Positions 36,516 through 45,173 of a stretch of 64,000 bases of DNA are shown piece by piece. Every line of letters starts with the position of its first letter. Position 1 is the first letter of the stretch. The DNA lies in assembly GCA_002710685.1 (NCBI GenBank), contig PALD01000071.1:124001-188000 (forward strand). The letters are read 5' to 3'. The position numbers and the translations under genes were made by a program. The stretch is from Cytophagaceae bacterium (GTDB lineage Bacteria; Bacteroidota; Bacteroidia; Flavobacteriales; Flavobacteriaceae). Under the pieces are notes generated by a model, which worked only from the letters and a program-made list of their open reading frames with translations, had not been told where the DNA came from and made no database searches.

Positions 36516-37877
36516 ATGAGTATAAATAAAAGTTTAGTTATTCTTATGGCAGTAATGTTGGGTAATATGGCTTTCGCCAAAATATCCTCAAAAAAGCCAC
36601 CAAATGTAATCATCATCTATTCTGATGATCAAGGGTATGCAGATCTTAATATTTATGGATCAAAAGACCTAATCACACCTAATCTGGATGCCCTGGCCCG
36701 CAGGGGTACACGATTTACACAATTTTATGCTGCATCGCCCATCTGTTCGCCATCGCGGGCATCCCTCTTGACAGGCAAATATCCACAACGGGCCGAACTT
36801 GTAGGGAATGCCCCGGGAATGCTGGGTTTTAAAGGAGGTCTTCCTACTGCACAATATACCATGGCAGAAATGTTCAAGGATGCTGGTTATAAAACAGCAC
36901 ATGTGGGTAAATGGCATATAGGCTATGCAGAAGAAGAAATGCCGCTGGGGCAAGGTTTTGACTATTCCTTTGGGTTCATGGGCGGCTGTGTTGATAATTA
37001 CTCACATTACTATTATTGGGGTGGGCCTAACAAACATGATCTATGGGAAAACGGGGAAGAAATCTATCGTGAGGGAGAATATTTTCCTGACATGATGGTG
37101 GATAAGGCCTCTCATTTTATGGAAGAAAACAAGGAAAACCCCTTTTTTATGTACTGGGCCATCAACCTGCCTCATTATCCCCTTCAGGGAAAAACTGACT
37201 GGTTGGAGCGTTATAAAGATTTACCCTCGCCCCGTGATAAATATGCAGCTGCCGTCTCAACAGTTGATGAAAAGGTGGGAGAATTGCTTAAAAAACTGGA
37301 TGAGCTGGGGTTAAGGGAGAATACCATAATCATATTCCAGGCTGATCAAGGCTATTCAAAAGAGACAAGGGCTTTTGGTGGTGGCGGTTCAGCTGGTATA
37401 TACCGTGGTTCAAAGTTTAGTGTGTTTGAGGGTGGTGTGCGTGTGCCGGCTTTTATAAGCTGGGAGGGGCATTTGCCTGAAAACAAAGTTAAAGATCAAT
37501 TGGTCACAAATGTTGACTGGCTCCCTACCCTTGCCGAACTGTGCGGTATAAAATCTTCGCCGCAGCAAATAGATGGTAAAAGCATGGTGGCACTGCTCAA
37601 TGATAAATCTGACAAAAATATCCACGACACCTTTTACTGGCAATGCCTAGGTACTAAAGAAGAACCACAATGGGCAGTACGGGATGGAGATTGGAAATTA
37701 ATGCACAAACCCATTGAAGCAGAAAAAGAAGAACTGAACAAGGACGGATATTTTTTGGTTAACCTGAAAGAAAATCCAGAAGAAAACAAGAATGTGGCAG
37801 ATGCAAATCCTGATGTTGTAGATAGGCTTCACAAAAAATACCAAGAATGGATCAAAGATGTAAATGCCACACAGTAA
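36516..37877 (+). CDS. S1-type (formylglycine) sulfatase
   Basis: Removes sulfate esters from glycans in the periplasm. 453 residues; signal peptide ending MAFAK. N-terminal metal-binding DD (IIIYSDDQGYADL), then the formylglycine signature CSPSRASLLTG with the modified Cys at residue 77, HVGKWHIGY, and later FQADQGY and GGVRVPAFISWEG. It needs a formylglycine-generating enzyme or anSME from elsewhere, as none is in this window. It lies 17 bp after GH92 in the same operon and shows that the PUL target is sulfated. The S1 subfamily cannot be assigned by eye. A dispersed palindrome encodes the signal-peptide end (36568-36581). Confidence 0.93.
   Translation: MSINKSLVILMAVMLGNMAFAKISSKKPPNVIIIYSDDQGYADLNIYGSKDLITPNLDALARRGTRFTQFYAASPICSPSRASLLTGKYPQRAELVGNAPGMLGFKGGLPTAQYTMAEMFKDAGYKTAHVGKWHIGYAEEEMPLGQGFDYSFGFMGGCVDNYSHYYYWGGPNKHDLWENGEEIYREGEYFPDMMVDKASHFMEENKENPFFMYWAINLPHYPLQGKTDWLERYKDLPSPRDKYAAAVSTVDEKVGELLKKLDELGLRENTIIIFQADQGYSKETRAFGGGGSAGIYRGSKFSVFEGGVRVPAFISWEGHLPENKVKDQLVTNVDWLPTLAELCGIKSSPQQIDGKSMVALLNDKSDKNIHDTFYWQCLGTKEEPQWAVRDGDWKLMHKPIEAEKEELNKDGYFLVNLKENPEENKNVADANPDVVDRLHKKYQEWIKDVNATQ
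36568..36581. repeat. Interspersed palindrome, GGC type, at the signal-peptide end
   Basis: TGGCTTTCGCCAAA encoding MAFAK at the predicted signal-peptidase site of the sulfatase. Confidence 0.65.
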
Positions 37878-37951
37878 TGGCCTGGGTATTTGTTTTTGGT
37901 TTCAGGCATGCTGATTCTTGTCAACCGTATAAATAATATTTGCTTACTTCC

Positions 37952-40101
37952 ATGAAATTAGGATCTTACCTAGTACTTATCTTCATTCTTTTAAAATTCA
38001 GCATGGGCTCAGCTCAGAAGATTGAACAAGTAGCAACAGGGGTTTATAAGATTTCACTGGGGGAACTAGATACATTTACCCCCGAAAAATTCAGGGATTC
38101 AGCACCTAAGGAAGAAGTTTTAAGACAACTGGGAGGGGCAGATTTACCTTTTGCCCTTTCTCATGTAAAGATAACGGTAAATGATAGGGGCGTGGTCATC
38201 GCAATCCCATTGGCGGGAGAAGAACAGTTGTATGGTTTTGGTTTACAGATGGGTTCTTTTAGGCAAAACGGACTGCGAAAAATGCCTATCGTAAATGATT
38301 ATCCACTGAACAACCTGGGTTACACTCATGCCCCGGCACCTTACTATGTTTCAAATGCCGGTTATGCGGTGCTGGTAAATACTTCAAGACCACGTTTTAT
38401 TGTGGAAACAACCAGCCAAAGAGAAGTGAAAAATCTATTTTAAAAGATGATAGTGCTGTAAAATTATCTGTGGATGAGCTCTATGCATCTCAGGAACAGG
38501 TTTCACAGGATAATGTACTTGTTGACGTCCCTGGGGCAAAGGGTGTTGAGGTCTATTTTTTTGCAGGGCCACACATGAACCAGGCAGTACAACGGTACAA
38601 CTTATATTCTGGGGGAGGGGCCATGCCTCCCGTGTGGGGATTGGGCGTAAAATATAGGGTCAAGGCTGACTTTGACCAGGATCAGGTTCAAGAGATGGCG
38701 GGTTATTTTCGTGAAAACGATATCCCCATAAATGTAATTGGGCTGGAGCCGAAATGGCAAACCAATGCGTATCCATGCTCTTTTGTGTGGAATGGTGATT
38801 TGTTTCCTGAGCCACTATCAATGGTTCAAAACCTCAAAGATGATGGGTTTTATATCAATTTATGGGAGCATGCTTTTGTGTCTGGCAATTCTCCATTGTA
38901 TGACCTGCTCAGGGATAGGTCAGGAGATTATCTTGGGTTCAATGGGCTCGTTCCAGATTTTGCTGACGCATCAACCCGTGAGGTCTTTGCAGGATATCAC
39001 CAAGATGAATTAGTAGAAATGGGCGTGAGCGGCTTTAAAATGGATGAGTGTGACAACTCTGACCTGCGTTTTGGGCAGGCCAGATGGAGCTTTCCAGAAC
39101 TGTCACAATTTCCCTCTGGGATTGATGGCGAACAAATGCACCAGCTTTTTGGGCTCCTTTATCAAAAAACCATTTATGATATCTATAAGCGTTTAAATAA
39201 ACGTACCTATCTTGATGTGCGTTCTTCAAATGCCTTTGCTTCTCCATATCCGGCGGTCCTGTACAGTGATACTTATGATCATAAAGAATATATAGAGTTG
39301 ATCTGCAACTCCGCTTTTTCAGGATTGTTATGGTCACCAGAGGTCAGGGAGTCATCTTCTTTTAGAGAATTGGCTAGACGGAGTCAAACGGCTATCTTAT
39401 CTGCTCAAACTTTATATAACAGTTGGTACCTTGAGTATCCTGCCTGGTTGCAATATGATAAAGAAAAGAATAATAGAGGTGAACTCCTGCCAGAAGGAAA
39501 GGAAAATGAAGGGGTGATCCGGGAGCTGCTTAATTTTAGGATGCGGTTGATACCTTACCTATATAATGCCTTTTACCAGTATCAATCTACCGGCAAACCT
39601 GTTTTTAGGCCTCTTGTCATGGATTATCCCCAGGATGAAAATGTGTTTGAGATGGCAGATGAATATATGATAGGTGAGAGCCTTCTTGCAGCACCCATAA
39701 CGGGAGATGATGATACAAGAAAAATATACTTGCCAGAAGGTGTGTGGTATGATTATAACACTAATGAAAAGTATGAGGGAGGTAAAACATATGAAATCGC
39801 GTTTGCGCTCAATGAGGTTCCCGTTTTTGTAAAAGAAAATACAATCCTGCCCCTGGCAGCACCGTTGGAGTATGTGGGAGAAGATACCATCTTTGAGATT
39901 ACCTGTAACATATATGGTAATCCTTCTGGCCCCTTTTATCTTTTTGAGGATGATGGTGTCACTTTTGATTATCAAGCGGGTGCATTCAACCATATAAAAC
40001 TCATGTATAAAAACGGAAAAGTCAAGATGAGCAGAGAGGGAAATTTTAAAAAGAAAAAGTATATCCTAAACAAGATTGTAAAGAAGACCACAGAGTCTTA
40101 A
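37952..40101 (+). pseudogene. GH31 family glycoside hydrolase disrupted by a single-base frameshift
   Basis: Two ORFs make one GH31 protein. The first (ATG 37952 to stop 38443) has a signal peptide ending MGSAQ and the N-terminal beta domain (EEQLYGFGLQMGSF). The second (to 40101) has the TIM barrel (PPVWGLGVKYRVKADFDQDQV, nucleophile Asp in GFKMDECD at 39043, acid/base candidate in LYSDTYDHKEY) and C-terminal beta domains. Adding one A to the A5 run at 38429-38433 restores a continuous frame through SILKDDSAVKLSVDELY. So it is a one-base deletion in a homopolymer, either real or an assembly error. Substrate could be alpha-galactosidic, glucosidic or xylosidic; not resolvable here. Confidence 0.85.
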
Positions 40102-40134
40102 ATTTATTAAATTAATTTTTATAAAAATATACAC

Positions 40135-40998
40135 ATGAACAAATCCTGGTTACTTAAAAGAATAGGGCTCACACTTATAGCCTTTATCGCTATGTCACCT
40201 TTGGCGAAAGCCCAAAAAAACCCAGAAGAAAAGCTGGGCTGGAAGCTTGGTTCTCAATCTTATACCTTCAACAGGTTTACCTTTTTTGAGGCGATTGATA
40301 AAATTAAGGAAGCAAATCTTGAATATGTCGAGGCGTTTCCTGGTCAGACCCTAGGCGGTGGGATTGAGGGCAAGATGGACTTTAAGATGGATAAGAAAAA
40401 GCGCAAGGCTATCTTAAAAAAACTCAAGGAAAAGGGCGTGACGCTGGTTTCCTTTGGCGTGGTAAATGCAAACAGCCCAGAGGAGTGGGAACAACTGTTT
40501 CAATTTGCAAAGGCCATGAAAATCAAGAATATTGTTTCAGAGCCTAAGCAGGAAGATATTGCCATGATTTCGCAATTATGTGATAAATATAAGGTTAACC
40601 TGGCCATCCACAACCACCCTAACCCTTCTACATATTGGGACCCAGATATCCTTTTGGCTGCCATCAAGGGCAAGAGTGACCGTGTGGGCGCCTGTGCAGA
40701 CATAGGGCACTGGGTTCGTTCTGGGCTTGATCCCTTGGAGTGCCTCAAGAAGCTAGAAGGCCATGTAAAGGAGTTTCACTTTAAGGACCTTAATGAAAAA
40801 AGCAGGGATGCACATGATGTGCACTGGGGGCAAGGCATCTCTCAGGTAGGGGCCGTGATGGAGCTTATGAAAGAACAAAAATTTAAAGGGCCCTTCTTTG
40901 CGGAGTATGAATATAACTGGGATAACAACGTAGGTGATGTTAAGGCTAGTGCAGCATACTTTAGAAAAAAGGCCAGTGAACTTGCCGCAGAAGATTAA
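40135..40998 (+). CDS. Exported xylose-isomerase-like TIM-barrel protein (sugar isomerase/epimerase family)
   Basis: 287 residues; signal peptide ending SPLAKAQ, then a complete AP-endonuclease-2-type TIM barrel. Metal-ligand candidates follow the family order: Glu in IVSEPK, Asp in CADIGHW, His in EFHFKDL and Glu in FFAEYEYNW, with a His in AIHNHPNP. Because it is exported it should act on free, unphosphorylated sugars in the periplasm, unlike the cytoplasmic isomerases of the family. Last gene of the plus-strand PUL operon, 33 bp after GH31, and followed by a strong terminator. Reaction unknown; a role in 3-keto-sugar chemistry is one possibility. Confidence 0.82.
   Translation: MNKSWLLKRIGLTLIAFIAMSPLAKAQKNPEEKLGWKLGSQSYTFNRFTFFEAIDKIKEANLEYVEAFPGQTLGGGIEGKMDFKMDKKKRKAILKKLKEKGVTLVSFGVVNANSPEEWEQLFQFAKAMKIKNIVSEPKQEDIAMISQLCDKYKVNLAIHNHPNPSTYWDPDILLAAIKGKSDRVGACADIGHWVRSGLDPLECLKKLEGHVKEFHFKDLNEKSRDAHDVHWGQGISQVGAVMELMKEQKFKGPFFAEYEYNWDNNVGDVKASAAYFRKKASELAAED
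40200..40212. repeat. Interspersed palindrome, GGC type, at the signal-peptide end
   Basis: TTTGGCGAAAGCC encoding LAKA at the predicted cleavage site of the exported isomerase. Confidence 0.6.
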
Positions 40999-41001
40999 TT
41001 T

Positions 41002-41017
41002 TTTCGCTGTAGCGAAA
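41002..41017. repeat. Interspersed palindrome, CGC type
   Basis: TTTCGCTGTAGCGAAA, 7-bp arms, 4 bp after the stop of the exported isomerase gene. Confidence 0.75.
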
Positions 41018-41075
41018 TAAATAACCGTATACTTCCATGTGGAACTATTCACCTAAGTAGTTAACAAGGAGATAT

Positions 41076-41113
41076 TAAAAAATCCGGGCTAGAATTCCAG
41101 CCCGGATTTTTTT
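41076..41113. terminator. Bidirectional intrinsic terminator ending the PUL operons
   Basis: Perfect 10-bp stem AATCCGGGCT / AGCCCGGATT (41081-41090 and 41099-41108) with an 8-base loop, flanked by an A-run on the left and a T-run on the right, between the convergent isomerase and SGNH genes. Works as a Rho-independent terminator in both directions. Confidence 0.9.
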
Positions 41114-41132
41114 ATGGAGTTGATGCGTTGTC

Positions 41133-42506
41133 CTATATTTTGATGATTTCTATCTTATGGGCCACAGGCTTATTGAGCTCATAGATTTTATCAAGGATGA
41201 GGTCCATGTTGTCTTGCCACATGGCTCTTATTTCGGGGAATCTAGCGGTGCGGTACACACCCATCTTGCTGCCCAGGAAGATATCATCTTTTGAACTGGC
41301 CATGTCATAGGCTCTTTGAGAATCTTCATAAAGCATGCCCTTATCTCTTAAGAAATTTGAATTGACCCAGTTGTAATGACGCAGCTTACCTTCTATTTCG
41401 GCATATTGCTCATTTAAGAACATGACATTTTTTGCTTGTTTGTATTGTGGTGTGTTATATTCGGTCATGTTCACGCCCTTTGCGAGGTCGTCTGCAGTGA
41501 ATTGCGCAATTTCACCTCCGTCAATAAGGAGCTTGTATTTTCCTGGGTTGAGGTTTGTCACCTTAAGGATTTCTTGGTTAAATTCTTTAGTAAATGGATA
41601 TACCTTGAGCGCTTCTCCCTGCTGCTGAGGATTACCCCAAGTGCTGGCTGTGGAGTCCACGGGAAAAGGCAGTGCCATGGCCTCATATTGAAAAGCAACT
41701 TTATCATTGCTGGTGTCCAGTAAATACACATCTGCATTGTTTGATTTTTCAATCAGCGCGTTTTTTGCATCGATGCTTACATCTGCAACTGGCTTACCGG
41801 CCAGTCCTTGATTTTTGAGAAACAAGGCTGCCATAACGAGATGGCCTCCCTTACCGGGATGTATGCGGTCTGGTCCCGTAATGGTATATGCGGTATCTGT
41901 CTTTTGCTCGCGCTGGGTGATTTCATTCATGGGGTGATAAAGGTCCACATATACCCATTTGTTTTTTTTGGCATCCTTTTCTTGAAAAGCCACGATTTTT
42001 TCAAGTGCCTTGCTTTTTCCCGTGTAGTTGTTGCCCTCCATTCTTGCAGTTTCATCATACGGGGAAGAGGACATGATTACCGGAGTAATCTTGGGATGTT
42101 GTTTAAATTTTTTCTGTAGCAGTTCAAAATCATGCTGAGACTTTGCCACGCGCTGGGCGGCTGTTTTCTCAGCATCATCTTTAAAAAATTCAAAATAGCC
42201 GCTATCATTCATACCAAAGGTGAGCACCACAATATTAGGATTCATAGCCAGGATATCATCTTCAAAGCGGGCATTCATCTGCCCTACGACGTCGCCGCCT
42301 ATTCCGCCATTCATTATACGAATTTTCATATCAGGAAAGCGGGTCATATAATAGAGCCAAATGTAAGATTCATAAAAACCAGCCTCGGTGATACTATTGC
42401 CCAAAAAGGCTACCCGGTCCCCATCTTTAAAGGGTTTTAGTTCTTGTGCTTGTGCAGTGCGCATTATTAAAACACTCAATAATGCTAAAAGGATAATTTT
42501 TTTCAT
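41133..42506 (-). CDS. Exported SGNH/GDSL hydrolase (carbohydrate esterase-like)
   Basis: 457 residues; signal peptide ending AQAQ. The SGNH blocks are clear: VAFLGNSITEAG (Ser nucleophile), MNGGIGGDVVG (Gly), LTFGMNDSG (Asn) and GPDRIHPGKGGH (Asp/His). A second domain of about 200 residues follows (KSNNADVYLLDTSNDKVAF onward), making it longer than simple GDSL esterases. Likely deacetylates the PUL substrate in the periplasm. It begins 5 bp after the GH38 stop, so it is second in the minus-strand PUL operon controlled from site E. Confidence 0.88.
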   Translation of the reverse strand: MKKIILLALLSVLIMRTAQAQELKPFKDGDRVAFLGNSITEAGFYESYIWLYYMTRFPDMKIRIMNGGIGGDVVGQMNARFEDDILAMNPNIVVLTFGMNDSGYFEFFKDDAEKTAAQRVAKSQHDFELLQKKFKQHPKITPVIMSSSPYDETARMEGNNYTGKSKALEKIVAFQEKDAKKNKWVYVDLYHPMNEITQREQKTDTAYTITGPDRIHPGKGGHLVMAALFLKNQGLAGKPVADVSIDAKNALIEKSNNADVYLLDTSNDKVAFQYEAMALPFPVDSTASTWGNPQQQGEALKVYPFTKEFNQEILKVTNLNPGKYKLLIDGGEIAQFTADDLAKGVNMTEYNTPQYKQAKNVMFLNEQYAEIEGKLRHYNWVNSNFLRDKGMLYEDSQRAYDMASSKDDIFLGSKMGVYRTARFPEIRAMWQDNMDLILDKIYELNKPVAHKIEIIKI

Positions 42507-42511
42507 GTGAT

Positions 42512-45034
42512 TTATTTCTGGGTGGTTAATTTTAGTTTTATGGTCTTGAATCCCATCTGGGGTATGGAAAATGAAACCGATTTGTTTTTAGTGTCCTCAA
42601 TGTTCAACGCTTGCCCCACTGAACCATCCAGGTTTACAAGGGAGGCGTTTTCAATCTTGGTATCAAGCATGATGCTGGCTTCCGTGGCATCACCTTCAGC
42701 ATTAAAAACCCTGGCGTAATAGGCATCTCCTTTTTTTGTGAAGGAGGTAAGTATCCAGCCTTTTTTCTTGATTTCCAGTAATGATTTTTGTGTCGCTTTT
42801 GGCAAAAGCCTTATCCCCACGGCCGTTAATGGCTCGTTCTGGTCCTGCAGGTGTTGCCATAGTCCGGCTTCTTGCCAGTTGCCCCTGTGGGGCAGTAGGG
42901 TATAATTGATGCTTGTGGGCCCTTCAATGGAATAGTTCCTGCCCCATAGGCCCGCGCCAGAGTATTGCACGGTAAGCCCCAACGGAAAATCCTTGCCATG
43001 GGTGTAACTCGTGGTATGGTCTGAAAAAAGTGCCATGCCATATGCTTCATCAGCGTCGGTCACATCAACCCAATCAACGATGATGTTATTTTTAATGGCA
43101 TCCCAAGACTCAAAAAATGTGTTTTCTAGCCCACTTTCCATAACGTCAAAAGCCGAGTTTTTAAATACTTTTTGCCCCTCAAGGTTAAGCGGGAAAAGGC
43201 TCAATAATTTTTGCTCATCATTGTAGAAAGCCTTGACACGGTCACTTGCCTTGAGGCCTTTTTCTTTAAAGGCCCCTATGCCCGTATTCTTTTTCCAGTC
43301 TATGTCTAGGTTAAAATCAATGCGTGGCGAATCGTCAAAAACCGATATCGTTTGCGTCACGGGAGTGCCGGCAATGCTGGTATGTATGGCCAGTTTGTAA
43401 TGATACGGTCCGTTTTCAAGTATTGTGATTTCTGCGGGGTTGTTCAGGGTGGTTTTTAAGCCCCCTTCGTCATGAAAATTTCCCCTCAGGGTATTGAAAC
43501 CATACTTAGAATTACTGTCAACAAACTCCTTGTTGTCTAGTTTTTTTGCCAAGAGGCTAACAATTTTTCCGCCTTGAGCGGCATCAAGCTGCAGGGTGTA
43601 GATACTTGTGTTGATGGTAAACAGCCCATTTTTATCCTTCATGATACCTCTTGCACTTGCCGTTGTTTTTGCAGCAGTCTTGACCTTGTACGTGGCAAAA
43701 CCCAGTGCGGGTGCCGTTGCTTTGAAGAAAAGGGTGTTGCCTGCCTGTTGACTCGGGATGATATTGCCCTGCAAGTCCTGTATTTGATATGCTTTTTTTG
43801 ATTTTGGCAATGTGGTTTGGGTCCAGCCTTCACGGGCCTTGCCACTGGTATTATAGACCTTGATGTACTTTATGTCCTTACTAGCCGGGGATGCAATGAT
43901 ATCATCGCTTGTTGATATGGTGGTTGTTGTCCAGTCTTCCACTTTATCTGCCCAGGTATCACCGCGGTCGCCATTGTAGGGTACGATCCAGCAATCGTGA
44001 TGCTGTGTCAATAAAAGCGTTCTCCAGGCTTCGTTGATTTCCTTTTCAGGAAATGTGGCCATGTTCTCAAAATCATGTAGCGCAGCGATTTTCTCCGCAA
44101 GGATGATCTTGTTTGCTGCCTTGCGTTCCCGTTGGGCAATGCGCTGCAATACCTGGCTTCCCCACACCAGGCTTACCTGTACATCTTCCTGGTTAAAATG
44201 CCACGGTTGCACATCCTCGATTTGTGCTATATTCTCAAAATAATTAGACCAGGTGGTGTAGGCCGTGGGTTTATAATAATTTCCTTTAAGCCAGGGGCCG
44301 TTTTTCCATCCTGCATCTTGCAGGCACATGCCTATGGGAGCTTTAAAATCATGGTCAAATGCGGCTTGTATGAATGCAGGCGAATTTGCATTTGCCGTGG
44401 TCTCCCAGGTCGACCCTGGTAGCAGCTCTTCAAAGCTATATCTGGGCACGGTCAAGATGGTAGAGCCATCGCTTCCCGTCCAGGAGACCAGCTCGCCTTC
44501 ATGCTCGCGCGTGTACCCGCCCCAGCAGGTATTTGGGTTTTTTAAGGAAGCATATTTAAATCCAAAGGAACTCAGGATTTGTGGCAGAGCACTTGTAAAA
44601 CATGGTTCTTCTGAAGAATAGGTGGTAAAGGTAACCTCAGGAAAATGCTCCCGCACCTTGTGCATGCCCATTTCCAGTTGGCGTATGATACTCTCCCCAG
44701 AAATATTCCACATATATGGCTGGCCATAGGCAGGGTTTACATATTCCACACGGTCCTGGGCAATATAGTCCTTCAGTTTTGAGACGGAATTTGCATCAAT
44801 GCGCGCCGCCCTGTCCCAGGTTTCGGGTTCTATCTCCAGGTTGATGAACCACTCTTCATTTTTATCAAGTTCATCCACAATATAAGAGGTGTATTTTTCA
44901 GGATAGTGTCCCCATATTCCACCGTGGTATCCATCGATAAAATAGGCTTCTTCCTGGGCTTGGAGATTGTGAAACAAAAAAACGGCAATAATGACAACCG
45001 ACCATTTTTTTATTTCGCCTTGTGCGAAAATCAT
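42512..45034 (-). CDS. Divergent GH38-like alpha-mannosidase
   Basis: 840 residues; signal-like N-terminus (KKWSVVIIAVFLFHNLQAQ). GH38 traits are the YGQPYMWNISGESIIRQ block (about 103-119), TQHHDCW (His345-His346-Asp347, the late Zn ligand region), a middle helical domain and C-terminal beta domains. Two canonical motifs are changed. The HxHxD-like opening reads FIDGYHGGIWGHYP (about 32-45), and the nucleophile motif (x-D-P-F-G-H) reads YSSEEPCFTS (Glu142-Glu143). It may therefore use Glu as nucleophile, bind metal differently or have another substrate. First gene of the minus-strand PUL unit, with operator E 40 bp upstream. A dispersed palindrome encodes residues 2-8. Confidence 0.8.
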   Translation of the reverse strand: MIFAQGEIKKWSVVIIAVFLFHNLQAQEEAYFIDGYHGGIWGHYPEKYTSYIVDELDKNEEWFINLEIEPETWDRAARIDANSVSKLKDYIAQDRVEYVNPAYGQPYMWNISGESIIRQLEMGMHKVREHFPEVTFTTYSSEEPCFTSALPQILSSFGFKYASLKNPNTCWGGYTREHEGELVSWTGSDGSTILTVPRYSFEELLPGSTWETTANANSPAFIQAAFDHDFKAPIGMCLQDAGWKNGPWLKGNYYKPTAYTTWSNYFENIAQIEDVQPWHFNQEDVQVSLVWGSQVLQRIAQRERKAANKIILAEKIAALHDFENMATFPEKEINEAWRTLLLTQHHDCWIVPYNGDRGDTWADKVEDWTTTTISTSDDIIASPASKDIKYIKVYNTSGKAREGWTQTTLPKSKKAYQIQDLQGNIIPSQQAGNTLFFKATAPALGFATYKVKTAAKTTASARGIMKDKNGLFTINTSIYTLQLDAAQGGKIVSLLAKKLDNKEFVDSNSKYGFNTLRGNFHDEGGLKTTLNNPAEITILENGPYHYKLAIHTSIAGTPVTQTISVFDDSPRIDFNLDIDWKKNTGIGAFKEKGLKASDRVKAFYNDEQKLLSLFPLNLEGQKVFKNSAFDVMESGLENTFFESWDAIKNNIIVDWVDVTDADEAYGMALFSDHTTSYTHGKDFPLGLTVQYSGAGLWGRNYSIEGPTSINYTLLPHRGNWQEAGLWQHLQDQNEPLTAVGIRLLPKATQKSLLEIKKKGWILTSFTKKGDAYYARVFNAEGDATEASIMLDTKIENASLVNLDGSVGQALNIEDTKNKSVSFSIPQMGFKTIKLKLTTQK
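45013..45029. repeat. Interspersed palindrome, CGC type, at the gene start
   Basis: TTTCGCCTTGTGCGAAA, 6-bp arms, encoding residues 2-8 (IFAQGEI) of the GH38-like protein just before its signal helix. Confidence 0.65.
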
Positions 45035-45060
45035 ACTTTTTTGGCTAAAATTTTAGAGGA

Positions 45061-45091
45061 TTAAGATAATCTAATAAATCGTTTTAGCAAA
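45061..45091 (-). promoter_or_regulatory. Probable promoter of the minus-strand PUL operon (TTTG-N19-TATCTTAA)
   Basis: On the minus strand TTTG (45091-45088), a 19-bp spacer and TATCTTAA (45068-45061). The spacing matches the phylum pattern; the -7 box keeps TAnnTT but lacks the final TG. The operator at 45074-45087 lies in the spacer, as at the GH78 promoter. Confidence 0.5.
45074..45087 (-). promoter_or_regulatory. Putative LacI-type operator, site E
   Basis: ATAAATCGTTTTAG, reverse complement CTAAAACGATTTAT, 13 of 14 bases of the consensus, 40 bp upstream of the GH38-like gene. Confidence 0.65.
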
Positions 45092-45173
45092 ATTGGATTT
45101 TATGATTTTTCCTTTTTTATCTTAGTAGGGAGTAGGTGACAGGATTAAGCGAAGAAAACCCCTTCCATATCCT

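Noticed and set aside
39559..39993. 144-codon ORF antisense to the GH31 gene
   Set aside because: The overlapped strand encodes clear GH31 C-terminal sequence; the antisense product is low in recognisable content.
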